Assembly (NCBI GenBank): GCA_047626155.1
Contig: JBLHRR010000038.1
Location: 1 to 36,710, forward strand
DNA: 36,710 bases
From: CALGLS01 sp047626155
GTDB lineage: Bacteria; Bacteroidota; Bacteroidia; Chitinophagales; Saprospiraceae
Direction of reading: 5' to 3'
How positions within the stretch are numbered: position 1 is the stretch's first letter; each line of letters begins with the position of its first letter. The notes beneath the pieces were generated by a model. That model had not been told where the DNA came from. It saw only the letters and a list, made by a program, of their open reading frames with translations, and ran no database searches. Both the position numbers and the translations under genes were made by a program. This document shows positions 24,236 through 30,707 of this stretch, in pieces.

Positions 24236-25791
24236 CCCGTACTCTTCTTCCTTCTCCGACCAGTCGTCTTAATCCCCAAAACCCCCAACAATCCTCGCGT
24301 CAGCTCCCGCGCCACAGTCCGCCCAATCTGCCTTGTAGTAGTATTACTAACCACTTTCTCAAACATACTCTTTTCCGCCTTCCTACTACGAGTCGTCTTC
24401 TTTTTCTTCTTTGCTACCTTTTCCTCCTCTGCTCTATCCTGCGCCTCTTCAATCTTCCCTCCAAGAATTTCGTAAGCCGATTTCCGATCAATGGCTTCTT
24501 CATATTTATGAATCAAAGAAGAATTAGAAATAAGCTTATTTATTTCCTTCTTGGTCAAAACATCCATCCGGGATTGAGGCGCTCGTAACATGGTGTGCGC
24601 AAGTGGCGTAGGAATTCCTTTTTCATTAAGCACCGTCACCAAAGCTTCACCAATTCCCATGTTGGTAAGCGTTTCTTCCGTATCGTAATATTCCGTAAGG
24701 GGATAATTTTGAGCAGTCAACTTAATGGCCTTTCTATCCTTTGCGGTGAAGGCTCTTAGGGAGTGTTGGATTTTCATCCCCAATTGTCCGAGTACATCAT
24801 CTGGCACATCCGTTGGGTTCTGCGTAACAAAATAGAGCCCTACTCCTTTTGATCGAATGAGTTTTACAATGGATTCTATTTGCTGCAATAATGCCTTAGA
24901 AGCTGAATCAAAAACCAAGTGCGCTTCATCTATGAAAATAACCAGCGAAGGTTGATCTGCATCTCCTTGTTCCGGGAAAGTAGCATAGACCTCTGCTAGC
25001 ATTTGTAACATGAAAGTGGAAAACAATTTTGGTCTGTCTTGCAAGTCTGTCAATCGTAGAATAGAGATAACGCCTTTCCCATTTTCATCAATGCGCTGTA
25101 AATCTTCTACATCAAAAGAGCGTTCGCCAAAGAAGAGTTCTGCGCCCTGCTGTTCCAATTCTACAATTCTTCGCATGATCGCTCCTACCGAAGCGGTTGA
25201 CAAACGGCCATAATCCGCTTCCACTTCCTTCTTTCCTTCACCAGACAAATACTGCAATGCCTTTCTCATATCCTTCAAATCCAACAATGCAATTCCGTTA
25301 TCGTCACAATATTTGAATACCACAGAAACAATCCCAGACTGCGTCGAATTCAAATCTAATATTTTGGAAAATAAGACAGGGCCAAATTCGGTAACCGTAG
25401 CTCTAAGCCGCAAACCTTTCTCATCTGACAAGCTTAGAAATTCAACCGGACTATCTCCTGCTTCAAATGGAACCCCGATCCTTTCATGTCGCTCATCTAT
25501 CTTAGCATGTCCGGCGGAAGGGACTGCAATTCCTGACAAATCACCTTTTACATCCATCAACAAAACAGGAACACCTTTAGCGGAAAGCTGCTCTGCCAAT
25601 ATTTGTAAGGTCTTTGTTTTTCCAGTACCCGTTGCTCCAGCAATCAAGCCATGTCGGTTCATTGTTTTGAGGGGGACTTCTACTAAGGTTCCGGTCATGA
25701 CTTCTCCGTCTAGTATTGGTGCGCCAAGCATTACGGTTGGGCCTTTGAAAAGGTAGCCAGACTGCATTTCTTTTATGAATTTATCTTTCAT
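24226..25791 (-). CDS. HerA-type ATPase (DUF853 / YjgR-like helicase HerA-like C-terminal domain protein)
   Basis: 521 residues. Walker A GATGTGKT at 52-59, Walker B VIFIDEAH at 284-291, a sensor-like YFVTQNP and an arginine-finger candidate in SKGVGLYF belong to the HerA/FtsK superfamily of hexameric DNA-translocating ATPases. The ordered blocks LMDVKGDLSGIA, ILDLNSTQSGIVSVVFKYCD and LTDLQDRPKLFSTFMLQML are typical of the DUF853 group (E. coli YjgR). The last 80 residues are basic and low-complexity (KKKKKTTRSRKAEKS) and end in GRRRKKSTGWW, likely for nucleic-acid contact. Physiological role unclear; the group is widespread and not confined to defence loci. Confidence 0.88.
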   Translation of the reverse strand: MKDKFIKEMQSGYLFKGPTVMLGAPILDGEVMTGTLVEVPLKTMNRHGLIAGATGTGKTKTLQILAEQLSAKGVPVLLMDVKGDLSGIAVPSAGHAKIDERHERIGVPFEAGDSPVEFLSLSDEKGLRLRATVTEFGPVLFSKILDLNSTQSGIVSVVFKYCDDNGIALLDLKDMRKALQYLSGEGKKEVEADYGRLSTASVGAIMRRIVELEQQGAELFFGERSFDVEDLQRIDENGKGVISILRLTDLQDRPKLFSTFMLQMLAEVYATFPEQGDADQPSLVIFIDEAHLVFDSASKALLQQIESIVKLIRSKGVGLYFVTQNPTDVPDDVLGQLGMKIQHSLRAFTAKDRKAIKLTAQNYPLTEYYDTEETLTNMGIGEALVTVLNEKGIPTPLAHTMLRAPQSRMDVLTKKEINKLISNSSLIHKYEEAIDRKSAYEILGGKIEEAQDRAEEEKVAKKKKKTTRSRKAEKSMFEKVVSNTTTRQIGRTVARELTRGLLGVLGIKTTGRRRKKSTGWW

Positions 25792-25892
25792 TGTTTCTGT
25801 TTTTAATCTTGCATTTGAAACTGTTCAAGGTATGAAATAGTGCGCCCTTGACAGAGTCGAAAAGAATTTCTCCTTTTTAGTGTGTTTTAAAT

Positions 25893-25923
25893 CACGCAGA
25901 GGCCACAGAGAACACAGAGCGAA
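25893..25923 (+). repeat. Dispersed repeat D, copy 1
   Basis: TCACGCAGAGGCCACAGAGA then ACACAGAGCGA. 26 of 31 bases match 27194-27224. This has the CACGCAGAG...CACAGAG look of a widespread bacterial intergenic repeat. Confidence 0.55.
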
Positions 25924-26000
25924 CGCAAATTAACACTGTAGCCTTTCTTTTAGTTAAAAACTATATAACACGATAGTGAGATTTAAAAGTTACGGTTAAC

Positions 26001-26972
26001 CTACTGTCTCCGCTTATTCCACTTATCTTTCCTAATCTGAAACGTCTTATTATCAAGTTTCCATTTTCTAACATTAAAACTACTTTCCAATCGCTCCTCC
26101 GTTTCATCATCCAGCAGCGCATGGAAAAAATCTATTCCCGTCAAAGCTTCTACCTCATCAATCGTCACCGCATATTTGTCTAAAGGCTGATATGAAATTT
26201 CATTATCCATTAAAAAAGCAATGGCCTTCGCTTCCGGTTCGGTATAGTCCAAAATCACCTTATAATAGGTCTTAGGAACCGAAACCCGATTGTGTCCAAT
26301 TTGTTCTTGCATGGCCCCTTTCAGCACCGGCCCTGTTACGACGTACAAATGTTTGTTTTGGTACGCCCAATCCCGAACATTTTCTTCGAGCTCTCTCCAG
26401 ATACCTCCATTGAAATTCCGAATCTGTGGGCTCATATTACTCATATAAAAAGTCTGCGACATGGCATTTTTCGAAAAGGCCATATCTCCTGCAGGGGCCA
26501 TATGACCTCGATCGTAGCCGGATCCTCTGTAATCCCGATCCGAGGCAGAAGCTTTACTGACCTTTGGATCCGGACGGAAATTGCCAGTACGTTTAACGTT
26601 AGGAACGATCAAACTTTCCTTGGTCAATTCATAAGCGACCCACTCTGCTTGCTCATGTTCCTCACTATAAGATAGGCTGTAAAATTCGTGATTGATGATT
26701 TGGCCTGTTGTGGAGGTTGGCAACATATTGCCTAGCACAGTTGGAATACCTGGAGAACCTGAGCCAGAATTTTCACTTGTCTTGGGTGGAGTTCCATTTA
26801 GTATATCAGAAGCATTTTCAATGGCTTCATTAATGTCACCACCGCCTCCAGTAAATTGACTGAAGCCCCAAAAGAGAGCACCTAATATTGCGACGAAGAT
26901 GCCGACTTTTGTAACCATTCCACCACTGGCGGAAGAGTCTGCTTTATTATGGTTTTTTCTAAATTTTGCCAT
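26001..26972 (-). CDS. Membrane-anchored DNA/RNA non-specific endonuclease (EndoG/NUC1 family)
   Basis: 323 residues. A single N-terminal membrane helix (VGIFVAILGALFWGFSQF, residues 23-40) and a Gly/Ser/Thr-rich linker precede the beta-beta-alpha-metal nuclease domain. The signature DRGHMAPAGD has the general base His157; the Mg2+ ligand Asn188 in NFNGGIWRELE and Glu196 eight residues later are present. The topology puts the nuclease outside the cytoplasm, where it could degrade extracellular or periplasmic nucleic acid for nutrition. No immunity gene is recognised beside it. It is separated from the HerA gene by 209 bp containing repeat D and has its own -7 box at 27033. Confidence 0.88.
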   Translation of the reverse strand: MAKFRKNHNKADSSASGGMVTKVGIFVAILGALFWGFSQFTGGGGDINEAIENASDILNGTPPKTSENSGSGSPGIPTVLGNMLPTSTTGQIINHEFYSLSYSEEHEQAEWVAYELTKESLIVPNVKRTGNFRPDPKVSKASASDRDYRGSGYDRGHMAPAGDMAFSKNAMSQTFYMSNMSPQIRNFNGGIWRELEENVRDWAYQNKHLYVVTGPVLKGAMQEQIGHNRVSVPKTYYKVILDYTEPEAKAIAFLMDNEISYQPLDKYAVTIDEVEALTGIDFFHALLDDETEERLESSFNVRKWKLDNKTFQIRKDKWNKRRQ

Positions 26973-27032
26973 GAGTTTTGTTTGTGTTTCAGAATTAACT
27001 TATCATTTGGTTTTCAGACGAGTATCTATTGG

Positions 27033-27040
27033 CAAATATA
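27033..27040 (-). promoter_or_regulatory. -7 box for the EndoG-like gene
   Basis: TATATTTG on the minus strand, exact TAnnTTTG, 60 bp before the ATG at 26972. No clear -33 element. Confidence 0.4.
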
Positions 27041-27189
27041 ACAAAATGTTTGAATGGATTAGAAAGGAGGCTTAGGTTTTATTTGATGGAGCATCGTAGG
27101 TTGGCCTTCCGCCATTTGAATTTTGTGGACATGCTAGTTCTTCCCCTTCTGCGCTCTCTTAATAAATAAAATACGCTATATCGCAATTT

Positions 27190-27414
27190 TCAATCACACA
27201 GTGGCCACAGAGAATACGGAGCGATCGCGCGTATTTCACGTACCACCTCTGTGCGCTCTGTGTGAGTAAACACACTATACCGGAAATGCATAATCACGCA
27301 GAGGCCTACAAAAAAAACTGCCCCTAACTCTGGAAACCAGAGCAGGAGCAGCCCACACACTATGAGAACACCCATAATTTTTAAGGTGAAGTGTTTATCG
27401 TTGTTTAAGCTCAT
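27190..27414 (-). CDS. Possible small membrane protein whose C-terminus runs into repeat D
   Basis: 74 residues from ATG 27414. The first 48 residues look protein-like, with a membrane helix pair (MGVLIVCGLLLLWFPELGAV, FFVGLCVIMHF). The last 25 (HTERTEVVREIRAIAPYSLW) are a translation of repeat D (27194-27265), so the reading frame was probably extended or truncated by repeat insertion. The codons for GVLIVCGLLL are duplicated exactly at 27537-27568. Reality of the gene uncertain. Confidence 0.35.
   Translation of the reverse strand: MSLNNDKHFTLKIMGVLIVCGLLLLWFPELGAVFFVGLCVIMHFRYSVFTHTERTEVVREIRAIAPYSLWPLCD
27194..27265 (+). repeat. Dispersed repeat D, inverted pair
   Basis: TCACACAGTGGCCACAGAGA (from 27194) and, inverted, ACCTCTGTGCGCTCTGTGTGA ending at 27265, form a long imperfect hairpin. 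A further fragment TCACGCAGAGGCCTACA lies at 27294-27310. Confidence 0.55.
27344..27375. repeat. Exact 32-bp direct repeat, copy 1
   Basis: Begins AGGAGCAGCCCACACACTAT and ends GAGAACACCCAT. Identical to 27537-27568, 193 bp away; weaker similarity extends about 30 bp further to the left of both copies. Confidence 0.8.
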
Positions 27415-27536
27415 TTTTCACTTCTACCTCTTTGTTTTCTAGTTTGATGAATGTTTGTTTATATAATTTGTAATACTCTTGTTGAATAGTTCTCAGTGGT
27501 TTAAAAGTACTGCTCCATTCCCTAGCAAGCTAAGGA

Positions 27537-27568
27537 AGGAGCAGCCCACACACTATGAGAACACCCAT
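27537..27568. repeat. Exact 32-bp direct repeat, copy 2
   Basis: Same 32 bases as 27344-27375. On the minus strand it encodes MGVLIVCGLLL, then a stop almost immediately, so it is a broken partial duplicate of the small membrane ORF. Confidence 0.8.
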
Positions 27569-27587
27569 TTATTCTTTGGGAAAATTT

Positions 27588-27784
27588 GTTGCTGCTTGTT
27601 TTACAACAAACAACTTACATTTCCCCCAGGCACAACAGTGGTCATCTCAAGACCGGTTGTGTAAATTTCTTTTCCACCATGTAATAGTGAAATTAATCGC
27701 CCGAAGAAGGTTGCTGTTCTGGGAAGCGTTTCCTGTTGAGAGGAAACTGGTCGATTAATATTGGTTTGGTGGTGAGACATTCTC
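27588..27784 (+). ncRNA. Candidate structured RNA: run of nested hairpins
   Basis: Four local helices in 200 bp. (1) GTTG/CAAC with TTGTT/AACAA inside, 27588-27614. (2) CACAAC (27631-27636) with GTTGTG (27656-27661) enclosing GGTC/GACC. (3) A nested set: CCACCA near 27673 with TGGTGG near 27768, ATTAATCG (27692-27699) with CGATTAAT (27752-27759), and GTTTCCT (27728-27734) with AGGAAAC (27741-27747). (4) GAGA/TCTC at 27774-27784, then a T-rich stretch. Orientation and identity are unknown; no Rfam class is recognised. Chance pairing in AT-rich DNA is possible. Confidence 0.3.
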
Positions 27785-27867
27785 TGGTTATATTTTATTC
27801 TTTTGGTTGTTTTTTGTTTTTCCCCTGTTGGTTGCAGGTTTATGCTTTCTTGTAAATGTTAAATATC

Positions 27868-27875
27868 TACGTTTG
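27868..27875 (+). promoter_or_regulatory. -7 box upstream of dnaG
   Basis: TACGTTTG, an exact TAnnTTTG match on the + strand. If it serves dnaG the leader would be about 320 nt; a nearer promoter may exist. Confidence 0.35.
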
Positions 27876-28205
27876 CATATTTGATCACCATAACCCTTCG
27901 TCTCGCCGCTTTATTTCCCATTGGTTTGATAAGGTTTTGTTAGTGAAATACACTTATGTTAAATTAATATTTGTAAGTGGCTCATTTACAATAAAAGCAC
28001 CTTTAAAAAAAGAGTTTGTTAAAGTATTTAACTCTTGTTAAACAAAGCCTAATTCAGCTGTATTCCTTTAAATCCGAGCAATTCAATCACAATATTTACT
28101 TTTATTCGTAATTTGCGTATTAATCAGTTTACGAGTGATTTCGTAAAATTTTGCAAGATTTTATAAGTTAGAGACCACCTAATAAATTTGGAATAGAACT
28201 ACTAT

Positions 28206-30203
28206 ATGATAAAACCACATTCCGTAGAAGAAATATTAACCACTGCCAAAATTGAAGAAGTCGTTGGTGAGTTTGTCCAGTTGAAAAGACGTGGGGTCAA
28301 TATGATTGGGCGTTGTCCCTTTCACAATGAGAAGACGCCTTCTTTCACGGTATCTCCTACTAAGAATATTTACAAGTGCTTTGGATGTGGCAAAGGAGGC
28401 AACTCCTCTCAGTTCTTGATGGAACACGAGCAGTTGAGTTTTCCAGAAGCCCTCCGCTACCTTGCTAGCAAGTACAATATCGAAATTGAAGAGACCGCCG
28501 TTACTCAAGAGAGCATCGAAGAACGGCAGCTTCTTGACAGTCTCTATATTGTAAATGAATACGCTAAGGATTTCTATCATGACCAACTGATGAATACCGA
28601 CGAGGGAAAAAGTATTGGTCTTCGCTATTTTAAAGACAGAGGGTTCCGGGAAGACATCATTGAGAAGTTCGGACTTGGCTTTGCGCCAAATATGGATCGG
28701 GGCTTTTCAGACCTTGCCACACAAAAGGGCCACTCTGCAAAGATGTTGGGTAAACTGGGACTGACTACTAAGTATGGTAAGGACTTTTTCCGTAACCGGG
28801 TCATGTTTGCCATTCGGAACCTTTCAGGAAAAGTTATTGGCTTTGGTGGCCGTATTTTGCAAAAGAATATAAAGGCCCCAAAGTACATCAACTCTCCCGA
28901 GACAGAGGTCTACAATAAAAGTCGTGTACTATATGGTGCATACTACGCCAAGAAAAGCATCCGCCAATTGGACGAATGTATCATGGTGGAAGGCTATACT
29001 GATGTCATCTCTTTGCATCAAGGAGGTATTGAAAACGTAGTCTCTAGTTCAGGTACTTCCCTCACCATTGATCAGATTCAATTGGTCAAGCGGAATACAG
29101 ACAACATGAAAATCCTCTATGATGGGGATGCAGCTGGGGTAAAAGCAGCCCTTCGTGGATTGGATCTCGTCCTGGAACAAGACATGAATGTAAAAGTAGT
29201 GTTATTGCCAGATGGGCAAGATCCTGATTCCTATCTTCAGGAAGTCGGTTCAGAGGCTTTTAAGGCCTACATTACAGATCAAGCTAAAGATTTTATTTTA
29301 TTCAAAGCTTCTTTATTGATGGAAGAGGCGAAAGGTGATCCCGTCAAAAAATCGGCGATGATCAAAGATATTATGGACAGTATTGCAAAGATACCGGACA
29401 TGATAAAGCGCTCCTTGTACACTAAGGAATGTGCTGCACTGGTTCAAGTCAGCGAGGAAATTTTGTATAGTGAGTTGAATAAAATTGTAAAACATAATTT
29501 CAAACAAGAGCAGAAAAAGCGAGAGCGAAGCAGTTCTGATTCTGCCCGTTCTTCCAGTAACCCAAACGTTGCTCCCGGCGATCCTAGCGAGTCCGAGATG
29601 TACGCTGCCATGTATCCGGAGGAAGATGTTATAAAAAAAGATGCGAAGCCAGTTGCAAAAGATGGCTACCAGGAAAGAGATATTATTCGCTTGCTGGTTA
29701 CTTCCGGTGGGGAGATTTTTGATGAGGAGCAAAACTTAACGGTCGCAGGTTATATCCTTAATAATATAGAAGAGGTACTTGATGATTTCGAAAACAAATC
29801 TTACGAACGCATTGCTAGGGAATGTCTTCAACTATTGATGGATAAAAAGCCGATCAATCAACAACATTTCATTAATCACTGGGATGATGATATTGCGCAA
29901 TTAGCTATTTCCATTCTTTCTTCACCGAATGAATTTAGTCCAAATTGGAAGGATGTGCATGAGATTGAGTTGCGTAGCCAACTGATGCCTGAAGAAAACT
30001 TCACCAAGGATTCTATATATTCTTTAAATATGTTCAAGCTGAAAAAGATTGATAAGACCCTTAAAGCCAATCAGGATAGAATAAAAATGGCTTCGGAAAA
30101 TGATGAGATTGACTTGGTTATGAAATACCTCAGGGTGCAAAATAAATTATTGGCGTTTCGATCTGATTTAGCTAAATTGACGAATACGGTGATTCTGAAA
30201 TAG
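28206..30203 (+). CDS. dnaG: DNA primase
   Basis: 665 residues. Makes RNA primers for replication with the DnaB helicase. The CHC2 zinc ribbon is complete (Cys37, His40, Cys58, Cys61 in RCPFHNEKTPSF and YKCFGCGKGG). The catalytic core has FRNRVMFAIRNLSGKVIGFGGR, and the TOPRIM domain has Glu262 in VEGYTDV and Asp306/Asp308 in LYDGDAAG. A C-terminal helical DnaB-binding region follows a Ser/Asn-rich linker (about residues 435-470). Single-gene unit in this window. Confidence 0.96.
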   Translation: MIKPHSVEEILTTAKIEEVVGEFVQLKRRGVNMIGRCPFHNEKTPSFTVSPTKNIYKCFGCGKGGNSSQFLMEHEQLSFPEALRYLASKYNIEIEETAVTQESIEERQLLDSLYIVNEYAKDFYHDQLMNTDEGKSIGLRYFKDRGFREDIIEKFGLGFAPNMDRGFSDLATQKGHSAKMLGKLGLTTKYGKDFFRNRVMFAIRNLSGKVIGFGGRILQKNIKAPKYINSPETEVYNKSRVLYGAYYAKKSIRQLDECIMVEGYTDVISLHQGGIENVVSSSGTSLTIDQIQLVKRNTDNMKILYDGDAAGVKAALRGLDLVLEQDMNVKVVLLPDGQDPDSYLQEVGSEAFKAYITDQAKDFILFKASLLMEEAKGDPVKKSAMIKDIMDSIAKIPDMIKRSLYTKECAALVQVSEEILYSELNKIVKHNFKQEQKKRERSSSDSARSSSNPNVAPGDPSESEMYAAMYPEEDVIKKDAKPVAKDGYQERDIIRLLVTSGGEIFDEEQNLTVAGYILNNIEEVLDDFENKSYERIARECLQLLMDKKPINQQHFINHWDDDIAQLAISILSSPNEFSPNWKDVHEIELRSQLMPEENFTKDSIYSLNMFKLKKIDKTLKANQDRIKMASENDEIDLVMKYLRVQNKLLAFRSDLAKLTNTVILK

Positions 30204-30313
30204 TCCCCCCGTTCTGCACTCACTCGGAATGAGGGGATAAGAGTTACAGCTAAACTCAAGGGATATGGAATTACTCTAAATTTCAAGTCGCTTACTATCA
30301 AGTCTTTACACAC

Positions 30314-30330
30314 ACAATAAAAATTAAGCT
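30314..30330 (+). repeat. Dispersed intergenic element C, copy 3
   Basis: ACAATAAAAATTAAGCT; shares its first 16 bases with the other two copies save one or two changes. Here it lies about 35 bp before the ilv -7 box. Confidence 0.35.
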
Positions 30331-30363
30331 ATGAAAAATTAGCTTTTCTAAACAAAACACCGT

Positions 30364-30371
30364 TATATTTG
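30364..30371 (+). promoter_or_regulatory. -7 box of the ilv operon promoter
   Basis: TATATTTG, exact TAnnTTTG. Transcription from about 30378 would include both micro-ORFs and both hairpins. A TTTT about 16 bases upstream is the only candidate -33 element. Confidence 0.5.
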
Positions 30372-30393
30372 TCTTAATAAAAATGCTATTAAA

Positions 30394-30480
30394 ATGAATA
30401 GCAATTTGATTACTCAAGTATACAATTATTGTCTCTGTGAATATTATTATTCAGCGGAGTTAAAGATGGTGTATTATTAA
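30394..30480 (+). CDS. Possible Tyr-rich leader micro-ORF (28 codons)
   Basis: ATG 30394 to TAA 30480; begins MNSNLITQVYNYC and ends EYYYSAELKMVYY. Seven of 28 codons are Tyr, including three in a row and two just before the stop. It begins about 16 nt after the predicted transcription start and is followed 16 bp later by a terminator-like hairpin, the layout of an attenuator leader. The AT-rich base composition makes Tyr codons likelier by chance, so this is tentative. Confidence 0.35.
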   Translation: MNSNLITQVYNYCLCEYYYSAELKMVYY

Positions 30481-30496
30481 ATTTCTAAAAATAATT

Positions 30497-30535
30497 AAAG
30501 CCCTCTTTTTAAATAAAAATGGCTTTTTCCTTTTA
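30497..30535 (+). terminator. Terminator-like hairpin in the ilv leader
   Basis: AAAGCC (30497-30502) pairs with GGCTTT (30521-30526), with TTTTT/AAAAA pairing inside, followed by TTCCTTTT. It could end dnaG transcripts or act as an attenuator for the Tyr-rich micro-ORF. Confidence 0.5.
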
Positions 30536-30553
30536 ACGATTAGTTTATAACAG

Positions 30554-30613
30554 ATGAATTACATCAATAACATTATTATCGTCGTCATTATTATTCCTTT
30601 ATCCATGTGGTGA
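30554..30613 (+). CDS. ilv leader peptide (attenuator), 19 residues
   Basis: ATG 30554 to TGA 30611-30613 encodes MNYINNIIIVVIIIPLSMW: eight consecutive Ile/Val codons (ATT ATT ATC GTC GTC ATT ATT ATT), nine Ile/Val of 19 in all, and one Leu. It stands 94 bp before ilvD and directly before an intrinsic terminator. Ribosome stalling at the Ile/Val run when Ile or Val is scarce would free GGTGAGA (30609-30615) to trap the terminator arm. The peptide itself is not expected to have a function. Confidence 0.85.
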   Translation: MNYINNIIIVVIIIPLSMW

Positions 30614-30673
30614 GACTGGTAACGATATGTCGTTGATAAAAAGCCCTTCTCACCTAGTGAGGAGGGCTTTTTT
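30609..30673 (+). terminator. Attenuator of the ilv operon: terminator with competing antiterminator
   Basis: Terminator: AAAAAGCCCTTCTCAC (30638-30653) with GTGAGGAGGGCTTTTTT (30657-30673), a 3-base loop, one G-U wobble and a T run. Antiterminator: GGTGAGA (30609-30615), overlapping the leader stop codon, is the exact complement of TCTCACC (30648-30654) in the 5' arm. Between them AACGA/TCGTT (30621-30634) forms a small hairpin that would bring the two halves together. A ribosome at the stop codon covers GGTGAGA and lets the terminator form. Confidence 0.82.
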
Positions 30674-30707
30674 GGTTTAATATCAATAAATAAAAATCCA
30701 CCTTAAA

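Larger units (their letters stand above)
27415..28205. other. Long non-coding region upstream of dnaG (791 bp)
   Basis: Three overlapping + frames of about 60 codons exist but have no family features, no good starts and cross the hairpins, so they are not called. The region holds the second copy of the 32-bp direct repeat, a cluster of hairpins at 27588-27784, an exact -7 box (27868) and an imperfect AAGAGTT/AACTCTT hairpin (28010-28036). Confidence 0.5.
30204..30707 (+). promoter_or_regulatory. Leader region of the ilv operon (504 bp gap)
   Basis: From left to right: element C copy 3 (30314-30330), an exact -7 box (30364-30371), a Tyr-rich micro-ORF (30394-30480), a terminator-like hairpin (30497-30528), the Ile/Val leader peptide (30554-30613), a small hairpin (30621-30634) and the attenuator terminator (30638-30673). 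ilvD starts 35 bp after the terminator. No larger gene fits in the gap. Confidence 0.75.

Noticed and set aside
24226..26972. Interpretation as a phage-defence island
   Set aside because: No toxin, sensor or known defence partner; the HerA group is common outside defence loci and the nuclease has its own promoter and an outward-facing topology.
27479..28041. Three + strand frames of about 60 codons
   Set aside because: No protein-like features, overlapping one another, and crossing hairpins and a duplicated segment.
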